DNA of 64,000 bases from Yamagishiella unicocca. Lineage: Eukaryota > Chlorophyta > Chlorophyceae > Chlamydomonadales > Volvocaceae. Of the stretch, positions 12,744 to 23,416 are shown piece by piece (position 1 is the stretch's first letter; each line of letters starts with the position of its first letter). The stretch is from assembly GCA_003116995.1 (NCBI GenBank), contig BDSL01000088.1:62001-126000 (forward strand), given 5' to 3'. The notes below the pieces were generated by a model. That model made no database searches. It was not told the DNA's origin and worked only from the letters and a program-made list of their open reading frames with translations. A program made the position numbers and the translations under genes.

Positions 12744-15700
12744 GTGGGCGTTTACCGTACGCCGTTCTGCCGTACGCCGCAGAACGGTGGATTACCATGA
12801 CCGGGCGCGCAACTTTGTTGGGGCGGCTAGGGGGGGATCGGGTACCGGCCCTGAGCTCATCCACCCGCGGTGTGACGAGCACCGTTTAAGGCCCTCGGTA
12901 GTCGGTGCCGGCTGGTGTGGAGTGGCGCGGGCTCCGTGGAGGCGGGTCACCACATCACGTCGGCAACGATGCCTCTTGCGGTGCCTGCCGTCGAAGCCAC
13001 TGAAGCGTGCTTTGTGCCGCAGAGCACTCGGGAGGGACCGCATCCTCACCATCCCTCCCCCGGTGCCCTCTTCCGCGGGCGGGGGCTCTCTGTCTGTTCA
13101 AGTTGTGAGGTGGCCGAGAGCTATGGTTGCCGCTAGGGGTAGAAGCACGGGGTCAGAGGAGGTGTGATCCATGTCATTTAACTGCTTAGTAATGCTAGTC
13201 GCATTTCATGAGATTTCCGCTACAAATTGCAAGGACATGCACCGTGGGGTGGGGGGAGTGGGTATCCACCAGCCCTGCAGTGGCATGTACAGGCTGAGGT
13301 GCTGCCGTAGGGGCAGGTGGACAGCCACGGCTAGGGGTTGCGACATGGGAGGCCGCGCCCGATTGCAGGCAAGGTTCGTGAGTGGGTCATGTCCTTCCCT
13401 CGCCAGCACTGATTCTTTTGTTGCTTTAACGAAGCTGTGACGTCTCCCAGGGTGCGGCTGAGGTGACCAGCGCTGACCTTCAAGGGAGGGGGACCAGGAG
13501 TGCTGTGTTCCGCGGCACCTGGAGGCTCCCTTACAGAACCTACTGTGCATATTACACGTGCCACGTCTGTATTGATGGTGTCGCTTTTGCTGAGTTGAGC
13601 GCGGCCACATGTGGTATCGTACGGCACGCTCCGGAGCCACACGGAGACCCTGGGGGCATCTTAACCTTGTTGCCGACTTGCCATGACTCTTGACGTATGG
13701 CACAATGCTAGGCGCCAGTTTGCCGTATTCTCGGGACATGGCAGATATTGTAAAGGCTTGTTGCTTGGCGTCGCTGCTGGCACCCCCGCAAGAATGTTCA
13801 TGGCATCTTATCCAAGCTACAGACTGCAATTCCTATGCAGCTCCATCGCACTTTCAGGTGCTCGTACAGGGCGATTAGGCTGGTTTGCAGCTGGGCGGAG
13901 CCATGCGGCGCGAAGGGCACGATGTGAAAGTGCGCAATTATCTGAATCGATCAGCTCAATAGCGTCGGAGTGAGGCGTTGAGTGCCCGCAAGGAACGTCG
14001 CCCCGCGCTAGGGCTGCCAGCTTTTGTCGCACAGCGCACCATTACAAGTGGCAAAATATTGTAGAAGAACGCGCCTATCCCTCACAGCTTACGCCAAATC
14101 AGGAATGTTGCCTTGTTACCTGAATTCTGGAAATGCATCACGGCCCACTTATCAATCCGCGACAGGGAACACGAACGGGACCATTCGACCTTCCCGTGGG
14201 GCATCGACATATAATTTTGAAGAAATGTTTGCTCACGTTATGCCTTATCATCAAAACATTCGGAGAGCCCAGGGCTAGCAGCATACAGGGATCTGCAAGT
14301 GCTCCACCTTTTTTTCTGCCGTACTTATGCCCAAGTCGTTTGAAAAAATTATGCCAATCCGATGTACAGTGGCCACTTATTGAGCCTGCCCCGCCCTGCT
14401 CTAAATTGGGACCTATGCTTCATACGTTAAATGTAAACAGTACAGTATTACCTCAGTATTCAATCTGTAACATGACCAAATACGCCAATTTTTTTAGGAT
14501 AGGATAGATCATACATCTCCCGAGAGCTGGCAATAGCTGCTTTCGTACCCTGGTTGAGGGCCTGCCGACCCCTGCCTTTCACGGGTTGCTGTCTTGGAGC
14601 CAGATGCTGAGTACTACCGGCATGGAAAAATATACGTAATTAAAATATAATTAAAGGCATGAGCGGTGTTCTAGCAAATAATTCGGGGCTGTCCACCCAT
14701 ACCTTTGGGGAGGCAGGGCTGGCAGGCCATTGCATCGCCGTTACCGGTACGCCGACGGCATGACATTGACATTCGGTGGCGGCTATACAAAAGCATTGCA
14801 GACCATACCACTCATCTCCACAAGAATAAGGCACAAATAAATAACCATTTGTCTCCTTGCTGGCCGACTCCGACATGCAGGCATGCGCAGAAAGCTACCG
14901 ATGAATGCGTGCAGCCCACGCAGCAAGGTATGGCTCTTAATTACTTGAGGTGAGACCATGCAGTGAATGTAGCGCTATTGTTTATGCAGGGCGGTGGGGC
15001 GTGGGAGCAGTCGATATCTTGGTTCGACAGGCTGCTCGCGCCTGCTTGTGAATGAGGACGCTACGGCGGCCGCGCTGATTTCCTATTTGGTTTAATTTAT
15101 TCCAGGATGGCGTTGCTGTTGGTAGTTCCATCAGTGACCCCCTATTTCCGCTACGGGAGTCGCACGAAACGAGTGTTTCACTGTTTGCGCTACTTTGATG
15201 CCGTCCTGCAGGCAATCTAGATAAATCCTCAATTCTGAGCATCAACAGGTGCCGTAGACGCTCACTCCTGACTGCTATGGGCTACCAGCAGCCCAGCTCC
15301 TGAGCTACCTCACGGCGGCAGCTACTGTCAAGTGTGAGAACACTCCTACCAGCCCGCGCGCTTAGCCAGCAGCAACATTGATGGATTACACATAAATAAT
15401 TGGATGCTAATGCTAAGTAGCGACAGCAGCGGCGGCTACGGGGTTCCGCGCATGGCTAGGCGGGCGGGACGCGGAGCCTCGCGGAGCTCCTCCTGCGTGG
15501 CCTACGAGGCCGCTACATCCCCGCGGCCCCACCGAGGTTGAGCTGCGCGTATGAGCAGATGCACCAACAAGAAGCAGACGCTTCCGAAAGGTGGCTAACA
15601 GGTGCTGACAAGGGCGTCATGGCCCCTTTTGAATCGCGCCAATACGCGCCAGTTGCACCACGCTTGAATACCTCTCCCCGGTCTGTGCAGCCACGGGAGC

Positions 15701-18700
15701 AACTGCGACCCGGCACTCCCTCGCGCCTTTGCGGCTCGCTTTCCCCCTATCCGGCTATCCGGATAAAAATGCATGTATCAGGTTTTGGACCTGGTATAGG
15801 AGAGCGCGCGAGTTAGGGATACATCCCAGGCCCCCTGTGACGCCCCTTGTTCAGTTAGATGTAGTCCACACCGATTGGGGGCTGGTGCAACCAACGTTAC
15901 GGTCATGGTTTCGAAGGTTACTGATGCCCTGGCTGATCCTCGCACCCTTCATCCATTCACCCCAAACCCCACCCCACCCGCAGTATGGGCCAGTTGAATA
16001 CCATGATGGTGCTTCCAGGAGCCTGCTACAGCGCCGGTGGCCGCGGCCGGCGCGTCGGCTGGCGAGCCCTCCCCCTCCCAGCCTGGGAGACTGCAAGCGG
16101 TGCGGATGGCAGCGCTGGGCATCGGTGCGTGCAGATGGAGGCTGGAATTGGGATGCAGGAACATATAGCGGAGCACCACCATCTGGCGCGCCGCGGACAG
16201 GGGCCTGCAGGGCTCGGAATGCAGCGCCGCTGGGCAACCCGGTGGCAATGACTGTGATGGCTGTGAGGAAAAAATGGCAGTAATGGCAGTAATGGCAGTC
16301 TGAAATCCCCTTTGTAGCGGCGCTGCAAGTGTTGTGACGCACGACCCGGTGCCTCAGCGCCGGCGTCCTGCTGGCCGCTGGGCAATCAGCGTCATTGGTC
16401 CGCAGCGTCATCGTCTGTCTCTGTGCCTGCGGCGGTGGCGGCGGCCTGTCCGGCGCGACGGCCACAGCTGCTGTTGGCGGGTGTGAGGTGGCGGGTGTGA
16501 GGTGGCGGCGGCGCCCTCGAACGGACGCTGTGGCACGTATCACCACCGCGGCCTGTCCAGCAGCAGCAGCGTTAGTATAGCAGCAGCTGGTCCCGGAGCG
16601 GTCACGTATCAGCGGCTGCTCACGGGGCGGTCGCCTTTCCAGGCGGGCTTACACAAGGTGAGAGGGAGGGAGGATGGGAGGGAGGGTGGGTGGGTGCAGG
16701 ATAGCGCACGGTGTCTCCAGGTGAAAACCAGTGTGGACGGACTAAAGTGACGGGAGGGGGTAAGCACACCGCATCAGCCGGCATGTCACGCAATCACAAG
16801 CGACCAGAAAGGGGTGGAGTAGGTGCTGCTTCTGGATGAGGACGGATTCAAGGGTTTAGAATGCGCCAACTGGTTCTGCGCTGGCTGGCACCTGGGCTAG
16901 CCAGGCAAAGTCGGTGCAACACATACCGGTACCACCCGAAGTTGGTGCAACACATACCATGCGGATCCTATGACCTTGTGAACTAGGATTGCGGTGAACA
17001 GTGTCAAGGGACTTATAATTATCGAGGGGACACGGAGCCAGGACTGTTGCTCTTAGATAGTGGCGGGACTGGAAGGATGTTTCCAGATGTGAGTCAAAAC
17101 AAGGCGGGAAGGATGCGGGCACTTGTCTTTAAGCAGGGTTATGCGATGCGCTTCACAAGCAGTGGGACTGACGAGGTCCTTTGCCGACTCGGCGCCGAGA
17201 CTGCGCCGAGACGTGTCGCAAACGGATGCTAGGGTCCAGTACCCATGGATAAGGGGACAAGGCCATGTGTGAGTTATTAACATTATGTCCTAGAGTTCCA
17301 AACCAGGGCGCAGAGTTGTTGCAAGGGCAGGACGCAAAGCGGACGCAACAGTCATGACCTGTCGCTGCCGGAGGATGCAGCACGAGGTCAGAGCATCCTT
17401 GCTCGCAATGACGAGCTGAATCCCTGTATGCCACTGCGTTTTCCAAATTTGTACTGGCACAACACAGCGCTACAACTGGGATGCCGCATACGATGACAGT
17501 GCGGCGCTGAGTTGGCTCGACTCTTCGCGCATTGGCCAGCTTTTCGCGCGTTAGCACAAGCGCGCTCGTAAACGCAAGACGAGAGGGGTGAGTAACGTTT
17601 GAACCTGGCATGTTGGTGGGCGGCGAAGACGGCACGGAAGCCGCAAACCTTCAAACGGTTGGTGACGCTGAGGTCGTTCGCATTTCCGGAACACCATTGT
17701 CGATGTATCAGCGATAGATTCTTCTCCCTAGCGTAAAACACGTGTAGGTAGGAAAATTCTAGGCCGAATTCCGCAACGAAAACCGCGGAAAACTACGAAT
17801 CTAATCAGTTTTGGACGCGCTTGCCGCTAGCAGTTCACGGTGTTCGGGTTCGATATAACTGCGTTTAATAAGTAGGCAAAGATCAGCCAATGTCCCCGTC
17901 GATGCGATTTCATGGTTACTCTCCCGTGCACGGTCCGCAGACCAGACGTAGGAGACATGACATAAGTTCTTTGTTCGCGATTTTTCGTGGACTGTGACAT
18001 GATCTGCATGTAAGGGTGGCTGGGCATCGTCTAACATCGACAAAAGTGCTCTATGAGGGCGCCAAAGTCACTCTTGTTGTGAGAATATCGAACGACTGCC
18101 AGGCGCGTCGTGGACATTTGCAATGAATCATATCATACTTAAAGAAGGGAAGCAGCTGTATTGTTACCATCCATGTATTCCGTACTTTTCGCAGTGGCGG
18201 AATAACACCGTACGATACTTTGCACCGCACAGCAAATCGTTCTACTTATTTTGATAACATGTTTGGATTGTGAATATGTTGGTGATGCATTTGGGGCGGC
18301 CAGTGCAATCGGGCGCGTATGACGAAATGAGTGCGGAAGTAGCAAGCGGATGGGCGCGTAGAAATGGGACAGAACCGGGGATTACGTTGTCGTATGAAAA
18401 TGTTTTCCTTTTGAACGCGCCATCGTTTATGAAAAAGGTCGTGGGCATCTTTACAAGCACGACCTTGCTTTGCTTGCAAACTGCTCAGTTGCTCTTATAT
18501 ATGGGTAAGCCCAATGTTAGTGCGACTAATATGCGAGGGAAGTGCAACTCTTGCAACTGGAAGAGGCATTGATGACGAGCTGGTGTGACACGATGCCCAA
18601 ACGCAACAAGACGCAATTAGTGTGGACTGGGCTGTGATGAAATATGAGTCCAGGGTTTTGCTCCAAACCTGGCGCATAATGGGGACGACATGTTTGGTGG

Positions 18701-18718
18701 AATTGACACAATTCCTTA
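12744..18718. other. Long intergenic region without a recognised gene
   Basis: About 6 kb. A TGTAA at 13749-13753 is a possible poly(A) signal for the CXC gene. 14.0-14.7 kb is AT-rich and looks non-coding. 15.9-16.8 kb is GC-rich with many short open frames; at 16560-16655 a run of AGC/CAG codons followed by GCGGGCTTACACAAGGTGAG vaguely resembles the end of the CXC-gene exon at 10028, too weakly to call. 17.1-18.7 kb shows nothing I recognise. Confidence 0.4.
12762..12787. other. Short hairpin just after the CXC-gene stop
   Basis: Arms CCGTTCTGC (12762-12770) and GCAGAACGG (12779-12787) are perfect complements separated by 8 nt. It begins 19 nt after the TAG of the CXC gene, so it would form in the 3' UTR. 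A role is not evident. Confidence 0.6.
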
Positions 18719-19139
18719 GTGTCCTCAAGCCCGCGCGAACCCAGGACAAGAAGAGGGGCCCCTGACCGTGGCCTCGCCATACGACAGTCGGTGTTTAACC
18801 CAGAAGACGCCCCGACAGGCACAGGAAAGCATCGAAAAACAAAAGGACGCTGGGCGAAACCAGGACAAACGGGGGGACCCAGAACGAGACCGTCCCGGTG
18901 GAATTCTAGCTAGGTCGAGCTATGCCGTGCTGCTGGCGCAAGCTAGGTTGCATTGTTGGGGCCAGGCTGCGGGAGCTGATCGGCTGCAACAACACGGCCA
19001 GCCTCGGTATGCTGGCCCCAGCTATGTGTATGATCAGGGGCAATGCGATCTGGGCTGTCGGTGATGGGGAGCGTCTGAGGACGTGAAAGGAGAGGCCCCA
19101 GGCGGGTTTCCACACATGAGCCTCACGCAGGGCTCCTGC

Positions 19140-19179
19140 GATGTGTCGTACTAGGATGCGATGTGTCGTACTAGGGTGC
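19140..19179. repeat. 20-bp tandem duplication
   Basis: Two adjacent 20-bp units begin GATGTGTCGTACTAGG and differ at one base (A or G at unit position 17). Confidence 0.9.
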
Positions 19180-19560
19180 GATCCACGCGCTTCAGCACCC
19201 AGGTGGGGCTCCCTACCCGCCGCCGGGGCAGCGGTAGCTGCAGCACTCAGCACCGCCCCAGCAACCATCATCGGCCCGAAAATCCGCCGCACCGTCTCGC
19301 CTCGCTGATATCCCCACAGGCGGACAGCGGGAGTGTGTGGCACGAGGCCACTGAGGAGGTCCTCCGCATGCTGAGGAGGGTGGCGGGCGGCGTGGCGGCT
19401 CCCGCTCAGGAGCGGGCTGATAGCGGGGTGCGTCCCCCTCGGTCCCTGTGCCGGGGAGGGGGAGGCCGTGTGGGAGCACACCGGATCTGGGGTTGGGAGG
19501 TGACACCTGCCAGCAGAGCCGTGGCAGGCCGGGTCGAAGCCGGGGAAGTAAGGAGCCATG

Positions 19561-19650
19561 GAGGGAGCCAGCAGCCAGGAACGGGGCGTGGAGGGAGCCA
19601 GCAGCCAGGAACGGGGCGTGGAGGGAGCCAGCAGCCAGGAACGGGGCGTG
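19561..19650. repeat. 30-bp perfect tandem triplication
   Basis: Three identical 30-bp units follow each other with no mismatch (19561-19590, 19591-19620, 19621-19650). The unit length is a multiple of three, so an overlapping frame reads a repeated ten-residue peptide, but no gene is established here. Perfect identity indicates recent expansion. Confidence 0.97.
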
Positions 19651-19777
19651 GAATTCGCCTGCCATGTGTACGTGACATGGGGTGTGCCAGGGCACCAGGT
19701 GCACGGGGTGATGGTGGCCTGATAATCCGCCAGCCGCCCATAGCCGGGGCCAGGGTCACAACGGCCTCGGGCGGCGG

Positions 19778-20044
19778 CGGCGGAGCCTGCGCAGTGTGGC
19801 GGGGACGCAGCGGCCTCGGACGGCGGCGGCGGCTGCACGAACATGGACTTGGAGCCGGGGCGGCCGGGAGGCGGCGAGGGGCAGTCGGGGGCCGGTGCGG
19901 GGACGCACTTGCAGCCCGGGGGGAACGATGTGGGTCGGGAGGAGGAGCTGGCGAATGGCGCAGCGGAGGGCAGTGCTGCGGGAGCGGAGGCGGCAGGTGG
20001 CGAGCGGCCGGATGGGCGAGGAGGTGAGCTAGGGCTGGCAAGGG
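19778..20044 (+). repeat. Duplicated segment, copy B (displaced CXC-gene exon/intron fragment)
   Basis: Gap-free match to 10493-10759 with four transitions over 267 bp. It includes the equivalent of the GT donor and 21 bp of intron, so it moved as DNA, not as spliced cDNA. Weaker similarity continues (AAGGCGGCCGCAG near 20133 versus 10951). No other exons of the CXC gene are clearly present, so this is a gene fragment, not a second gene. Confidence 0.95.
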
Positions 20045-20550
20045 CCGGGGTGGGCGAGCGAGGTGGGGCTGGCAAGGGCCGAGGTGGTGTGGGCGAGCGA
20101 GGTGGGGGCTCGGGTTCCTGACGAGGTGGAAGGCAAGGCGGCCGCAGTAGCGGACCTGTTGGGCGGCTGGCCTGGGAGCTGCTCCTCAGGGGGGCAGCGG
20201 CCTCACGTAAGCGGTGGAGACGGGCACAGGCATTGCGGGGGGGGAGGCCGCGTGTCAGCAGGCAGGTGCTCCCCCGATAGCTCCCGCATCCCAATGTGAC
20301 GCATGTGACAGGCGGGCGACGGGAACCTAAAGGAGGAGGAGGACGGGCAGGTCGGGGGCTAGCGGGCAGGTCGGGGGCTAGCGGGAAGGTCAGTGTCACG
20401 CGCGCTGGCACCGCTTGTCAGCTCTGTAGGCCTGGCAGCCTACACAGGGCCACACTGCGCCGTGCAGCACTGCGCTGCAGCGCCAGCGGCAGCAACCTGG
20501 CAGCTCCGGGAGCGGCGCCGACAGCTGATCCCCTCGCACCGCCGCTATCG

Positions 20551-20617
20551 CCGCCACCACCCACCCTCACCTGCATGCTGAAGACACCCGCATGCAGGTG
20601 AGGGTGGGTGGTGGCGG
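20551..20617. other. Perfect 28-bp inverted repeat with 11-nt loop
   Basis: The left arm 20551-20578 ends in CCTCACCTGCATGC and the right arm 20590-20617 begins GCATGCAGGTGAGG. The arms are exact reverse complements separated by 11 nt (20579-20589). Imperfect pairing appears to continue outward for at least ten more positions. It could be the core of a foldback element or a small-RNA precursor; the sequence alone does not decide. Confidence 0.92.
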
Positions 20618-21100
20618 GTATGGCGGTGTTGTGGGATGGCGGCTCCTTCATCACGTACCAGATGCGATGGCGGCCATATGGCCACGTGGGCAGCTCTGGC
20701 AGCCGAGCAGCAGCAGTGGCACCAGCCGCCAGGGCCCAGCAACGCACCTCGCATGCGTGCGGTGACTGGCGCAGCCGGCCGCGGCTTATCGGTACTCCAG
20801 GGATGGCCTCACGTCTTCGACGTTCGACGCCTCGCGTGTGCTGTGGTGGAGGGCCAGGTGGGCGAGCTAATGGCTGGACGGCCGAGCCTCCCTGGAGCAG
20901 GGCGCGCCGTACCAGGGGGTCCGCACCGGGCCCAGCGCAGGGGGAGGGGGGGGGCGGAAGTTCACGCGTGCGTACGGCTGCTCGGTGTGTGCCCGGGGCT
21001 AGAGTGGTTATCATTGGGACGTTTTTATCCGAGCCAGCTTCCATGCTGCGTGGTAGAAAAAACGTTTTGATTTTGCGTTTGGGCCTGAGGGCACGTGGCT

Positions 21101-23416
21101 AGGTGAACCCCGGGTTAGGAAGAGCACTGGGCCGCAACCGGGCAAGGCGATGCCCCCGTGACAGTTGCCTGTGACTGCGGCGATAGCCAACCCAACTACC
21201 TCAAGGAACCCGCATTCCCCTGGGTCGCTGACCCGCCGATCCCCGCACACGCCGTGTAACTACCTCGCTGCTTGCTTTCCAACTGCTCGATGGGCGCCTT
21301 TGCGGGTCGCGATGCGGAATGAGGGCCTTGACCCCGGGTGTTTGTCAGACGGATTCCAGGGTTGCTCCGCCGCAACCAAGGCAGAAGTGAGAATGTCGCG
21401 TTTTAGTGATAATGACGCACTCCCATGGCAACCGCCACCCGACAGCTGTGTTTGTATGTCTTCCAGCTCCTACACGCTCCTACATCTTGGCGTTAACTTC
21501 TGTGTCCATACCGACTCTGTCGACACTTCGTGCGCCGGTTGCCTGGGTCACCTTAGTTCACCACGCTAGGCGCTACAGGCTACAAACAGCCGCAAGGGCA
21601 GGAGCCTCGTACCTACACTGCCTCCTGTCAGGCGGTGCGCATTCAGTGTGCCAACACACGGTGCTTGATGTGCCATTCCTTCTGCGAGCACCCGATGGGG
21701 TGCAGCGGGTTTTGCCCTGCAATGTTGGAGACATGTGCGACGAGAGATGCGCGCAAAACACAGCCGAACCCGGAGGTGGATGGGTTCCAACATTACGCAG
21801 GCATACAAATGACGCTTTCCTCGCACTTCAGCGCTTGCGCCGGCATTACATGTCGGGAGGTCGCGTGTTATGCCTTTGCACCACTTTGCAGTACAGAGGG
21901 CAACGTGCCAAACGTCATCGTGACCCGTCCCCCTTGCAGCAACCTACGTCTTCTAAATGGAACCGTTGATACTTTGCGACGCCTTGTGCAACTCCGTTCT
22001 CGCCTAGGTAAAGCGGTGGTTTCATAGTCCCATTTGTCCATCATACTCCGGTAGTCAAAATGCTATCTGTCGCGGATGCACCATATGTGTAACGATTCAC
22101 AGGCGCTGGCGATTTCACTTACTTTCTGTCCAGGTGAAGCGCTGTCAGGGCAACGGTGGTTGATTGAGAAACGCATGGGGGCTGACGTCTTGCGAGAAAG
22201 AGACGCGTTATATCGACATTCTTGGAAATACACTGTGTCTTGCATACGTGCACTGACCAGTCACATGTAGACCATGCACCTCGCTGACGTTGCGGCGAAA
22301 ACCGCGCGAACGCAACCAAAGCGCGCATGTGCAAACATACGGGACGAAATTACGTGGTCTCAAAGTATGTTATGCTAATGAAGCACGCGTACAAAGCCGC
22401 ACTAAAGATGCCTCACGGGAATATGCAAGAACATAACGGGACTTAGGTTGCCGGAGCCACGCTTAACCTGGTGAGCAAGACACGCGACTCCGTAACATCT
22501 GAATGTAACTACTCTTGATACACCAGTGCTCTCAAACGGATGAAAACAAAAGACTCACATCTACGTCAATGTAGTTGTGCGCCAAAGAAAGTTAACCGCC
22601 AATAATGTGCAAAGAACGGATAGCCCTTGGCAAAGCAAGCTGACACTGAAAGCAAGTACAGTTGCGCCGCGGAGCCAGGTAGATACTTAGCCGCGTCTCC
22701 CTAGTGACTGGGAAAACCTCTTCACAACAACGAAACGTAATCGATATCATTTAACCACTTTCGCTAGGTAAGGAGATTCCCTATGACATAATGGCAACAT
22801 TGCTAGTGCGCTTGCATCAGTCGATGCATGGTACGACAGGCGGCTGAGATTTTGCGCCCGCCGTTGCACGTTACTTGTAATAAGAAGCTGGCCCTGCGGC
22901 AATAAGTATATAACGGTACCTCACATTTACTACTGTGGCAACTTCAATCATCATTTTGACAACCGCCAAGTGTGCTACTTACCTAGGTGCGGTGTCCGAC
23001 TCTCCTGATTGTAGGAGGCTAGTGTGGCACGTAGCCTTCGTGTGGGGCGCGCTTGTTACCTAAGAACTACATCTCATTCTTCTTTGCAGCGGCGTGATTT
23101 GAAAGCTTGTTCGAGCTCTGAGGCTATCGGCGCTGCCATCACCGTCATCTTCACGGTCACAGTCACAGAGCGGTGCGTTGGATGATTCGCCTTTTAGTGT
23201 CTAGTATTTATCTTGGTTGCTATTGCTCAAAGGATGTTGATCATTTATGTCGCAACACCTAAGCTGCCGCATCACTGCCGCGTCACGCTTGCCTATTGGT
23301 ACCGTAGCTGCTCACACCAGCCCTCATTGGTCCTTTGTGTTTCGTGTAGGTTTGTTCAAAGGGATCCACATCTTTTGAGCCCAGGAACAACTTTTCCAGT
23401 GTCGTAAGCGTTCACG
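21101..23416. other. Intergenic and presumed promoter region upstream of pherophorin 1
   Basis: Apart from the tentative exons at 21632-23185, 22.3-23.0 kb is relatively AT-rich and lacks open frames. A TATATAA-like stretch occurs near 22908, but about 500 bp before the ATG, so I do not assign it as the promoter. Nothing else is recognisable. Confidence 0.35.
21632..23185 (+). CDS. Tentative Cys-rich gene, exon fragments only
   Basis: This is a weak proposal. An open block at 21632-21775 has an AG before it and a GT after it, with phase 0 at both ends, and encodes a Cys-rich stretch (MCHSFC, GCSGFC, ETCATR). A second candidate begins after CCCCTTGCAG at 21939. A third runs from a strong acceptor (TTCTTCTTTGCAG, ending 23089) through 32 codons to TGA at 23183-23185, reading RRDLKACSSSEAIG and then ITVIFTVTV. 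The phases linking these blocks are not established and no start codon is identified. No family is recognised. The last block ends 231 bp before the pherophorin ATG and could instead be pherophorin 5' UTR. Confidence 0.25.

Larger units (their letters stand above)
18719..21100. other. GC-rich, repeat-rich block with gene-fragment duplication
   Basis: This block contains the copy of the CXC-gene exon end (19778-20044), a 20-bp duplication (19140-19179), a 30-bp triplication (19561-19650), a roughly 40-bp tandem duplication around 20024-20110, a 19-bp duplication near 20344-20382 and a strong inverted repeat at 20551-20617. A plus-strand frame stays open from 19161 to 20027 and minus-strand frames are also long, but both reflect GC-rich repeats. 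I treat it as a rearranged, probably non-coding region, possibly holding decayed pieces of a CXC-gene paralogue. Confidence 0.5.

Noticed and set aside
18906..20411. 501-codon minus-strand open frame
   Set aside because: It is antisense to repeats and the CXC-gene fragment, is composed of Pro/Arg/Ser low complexity, and contains the translated 30-bp triplication. It is a GC-rich stop-poor shadow.
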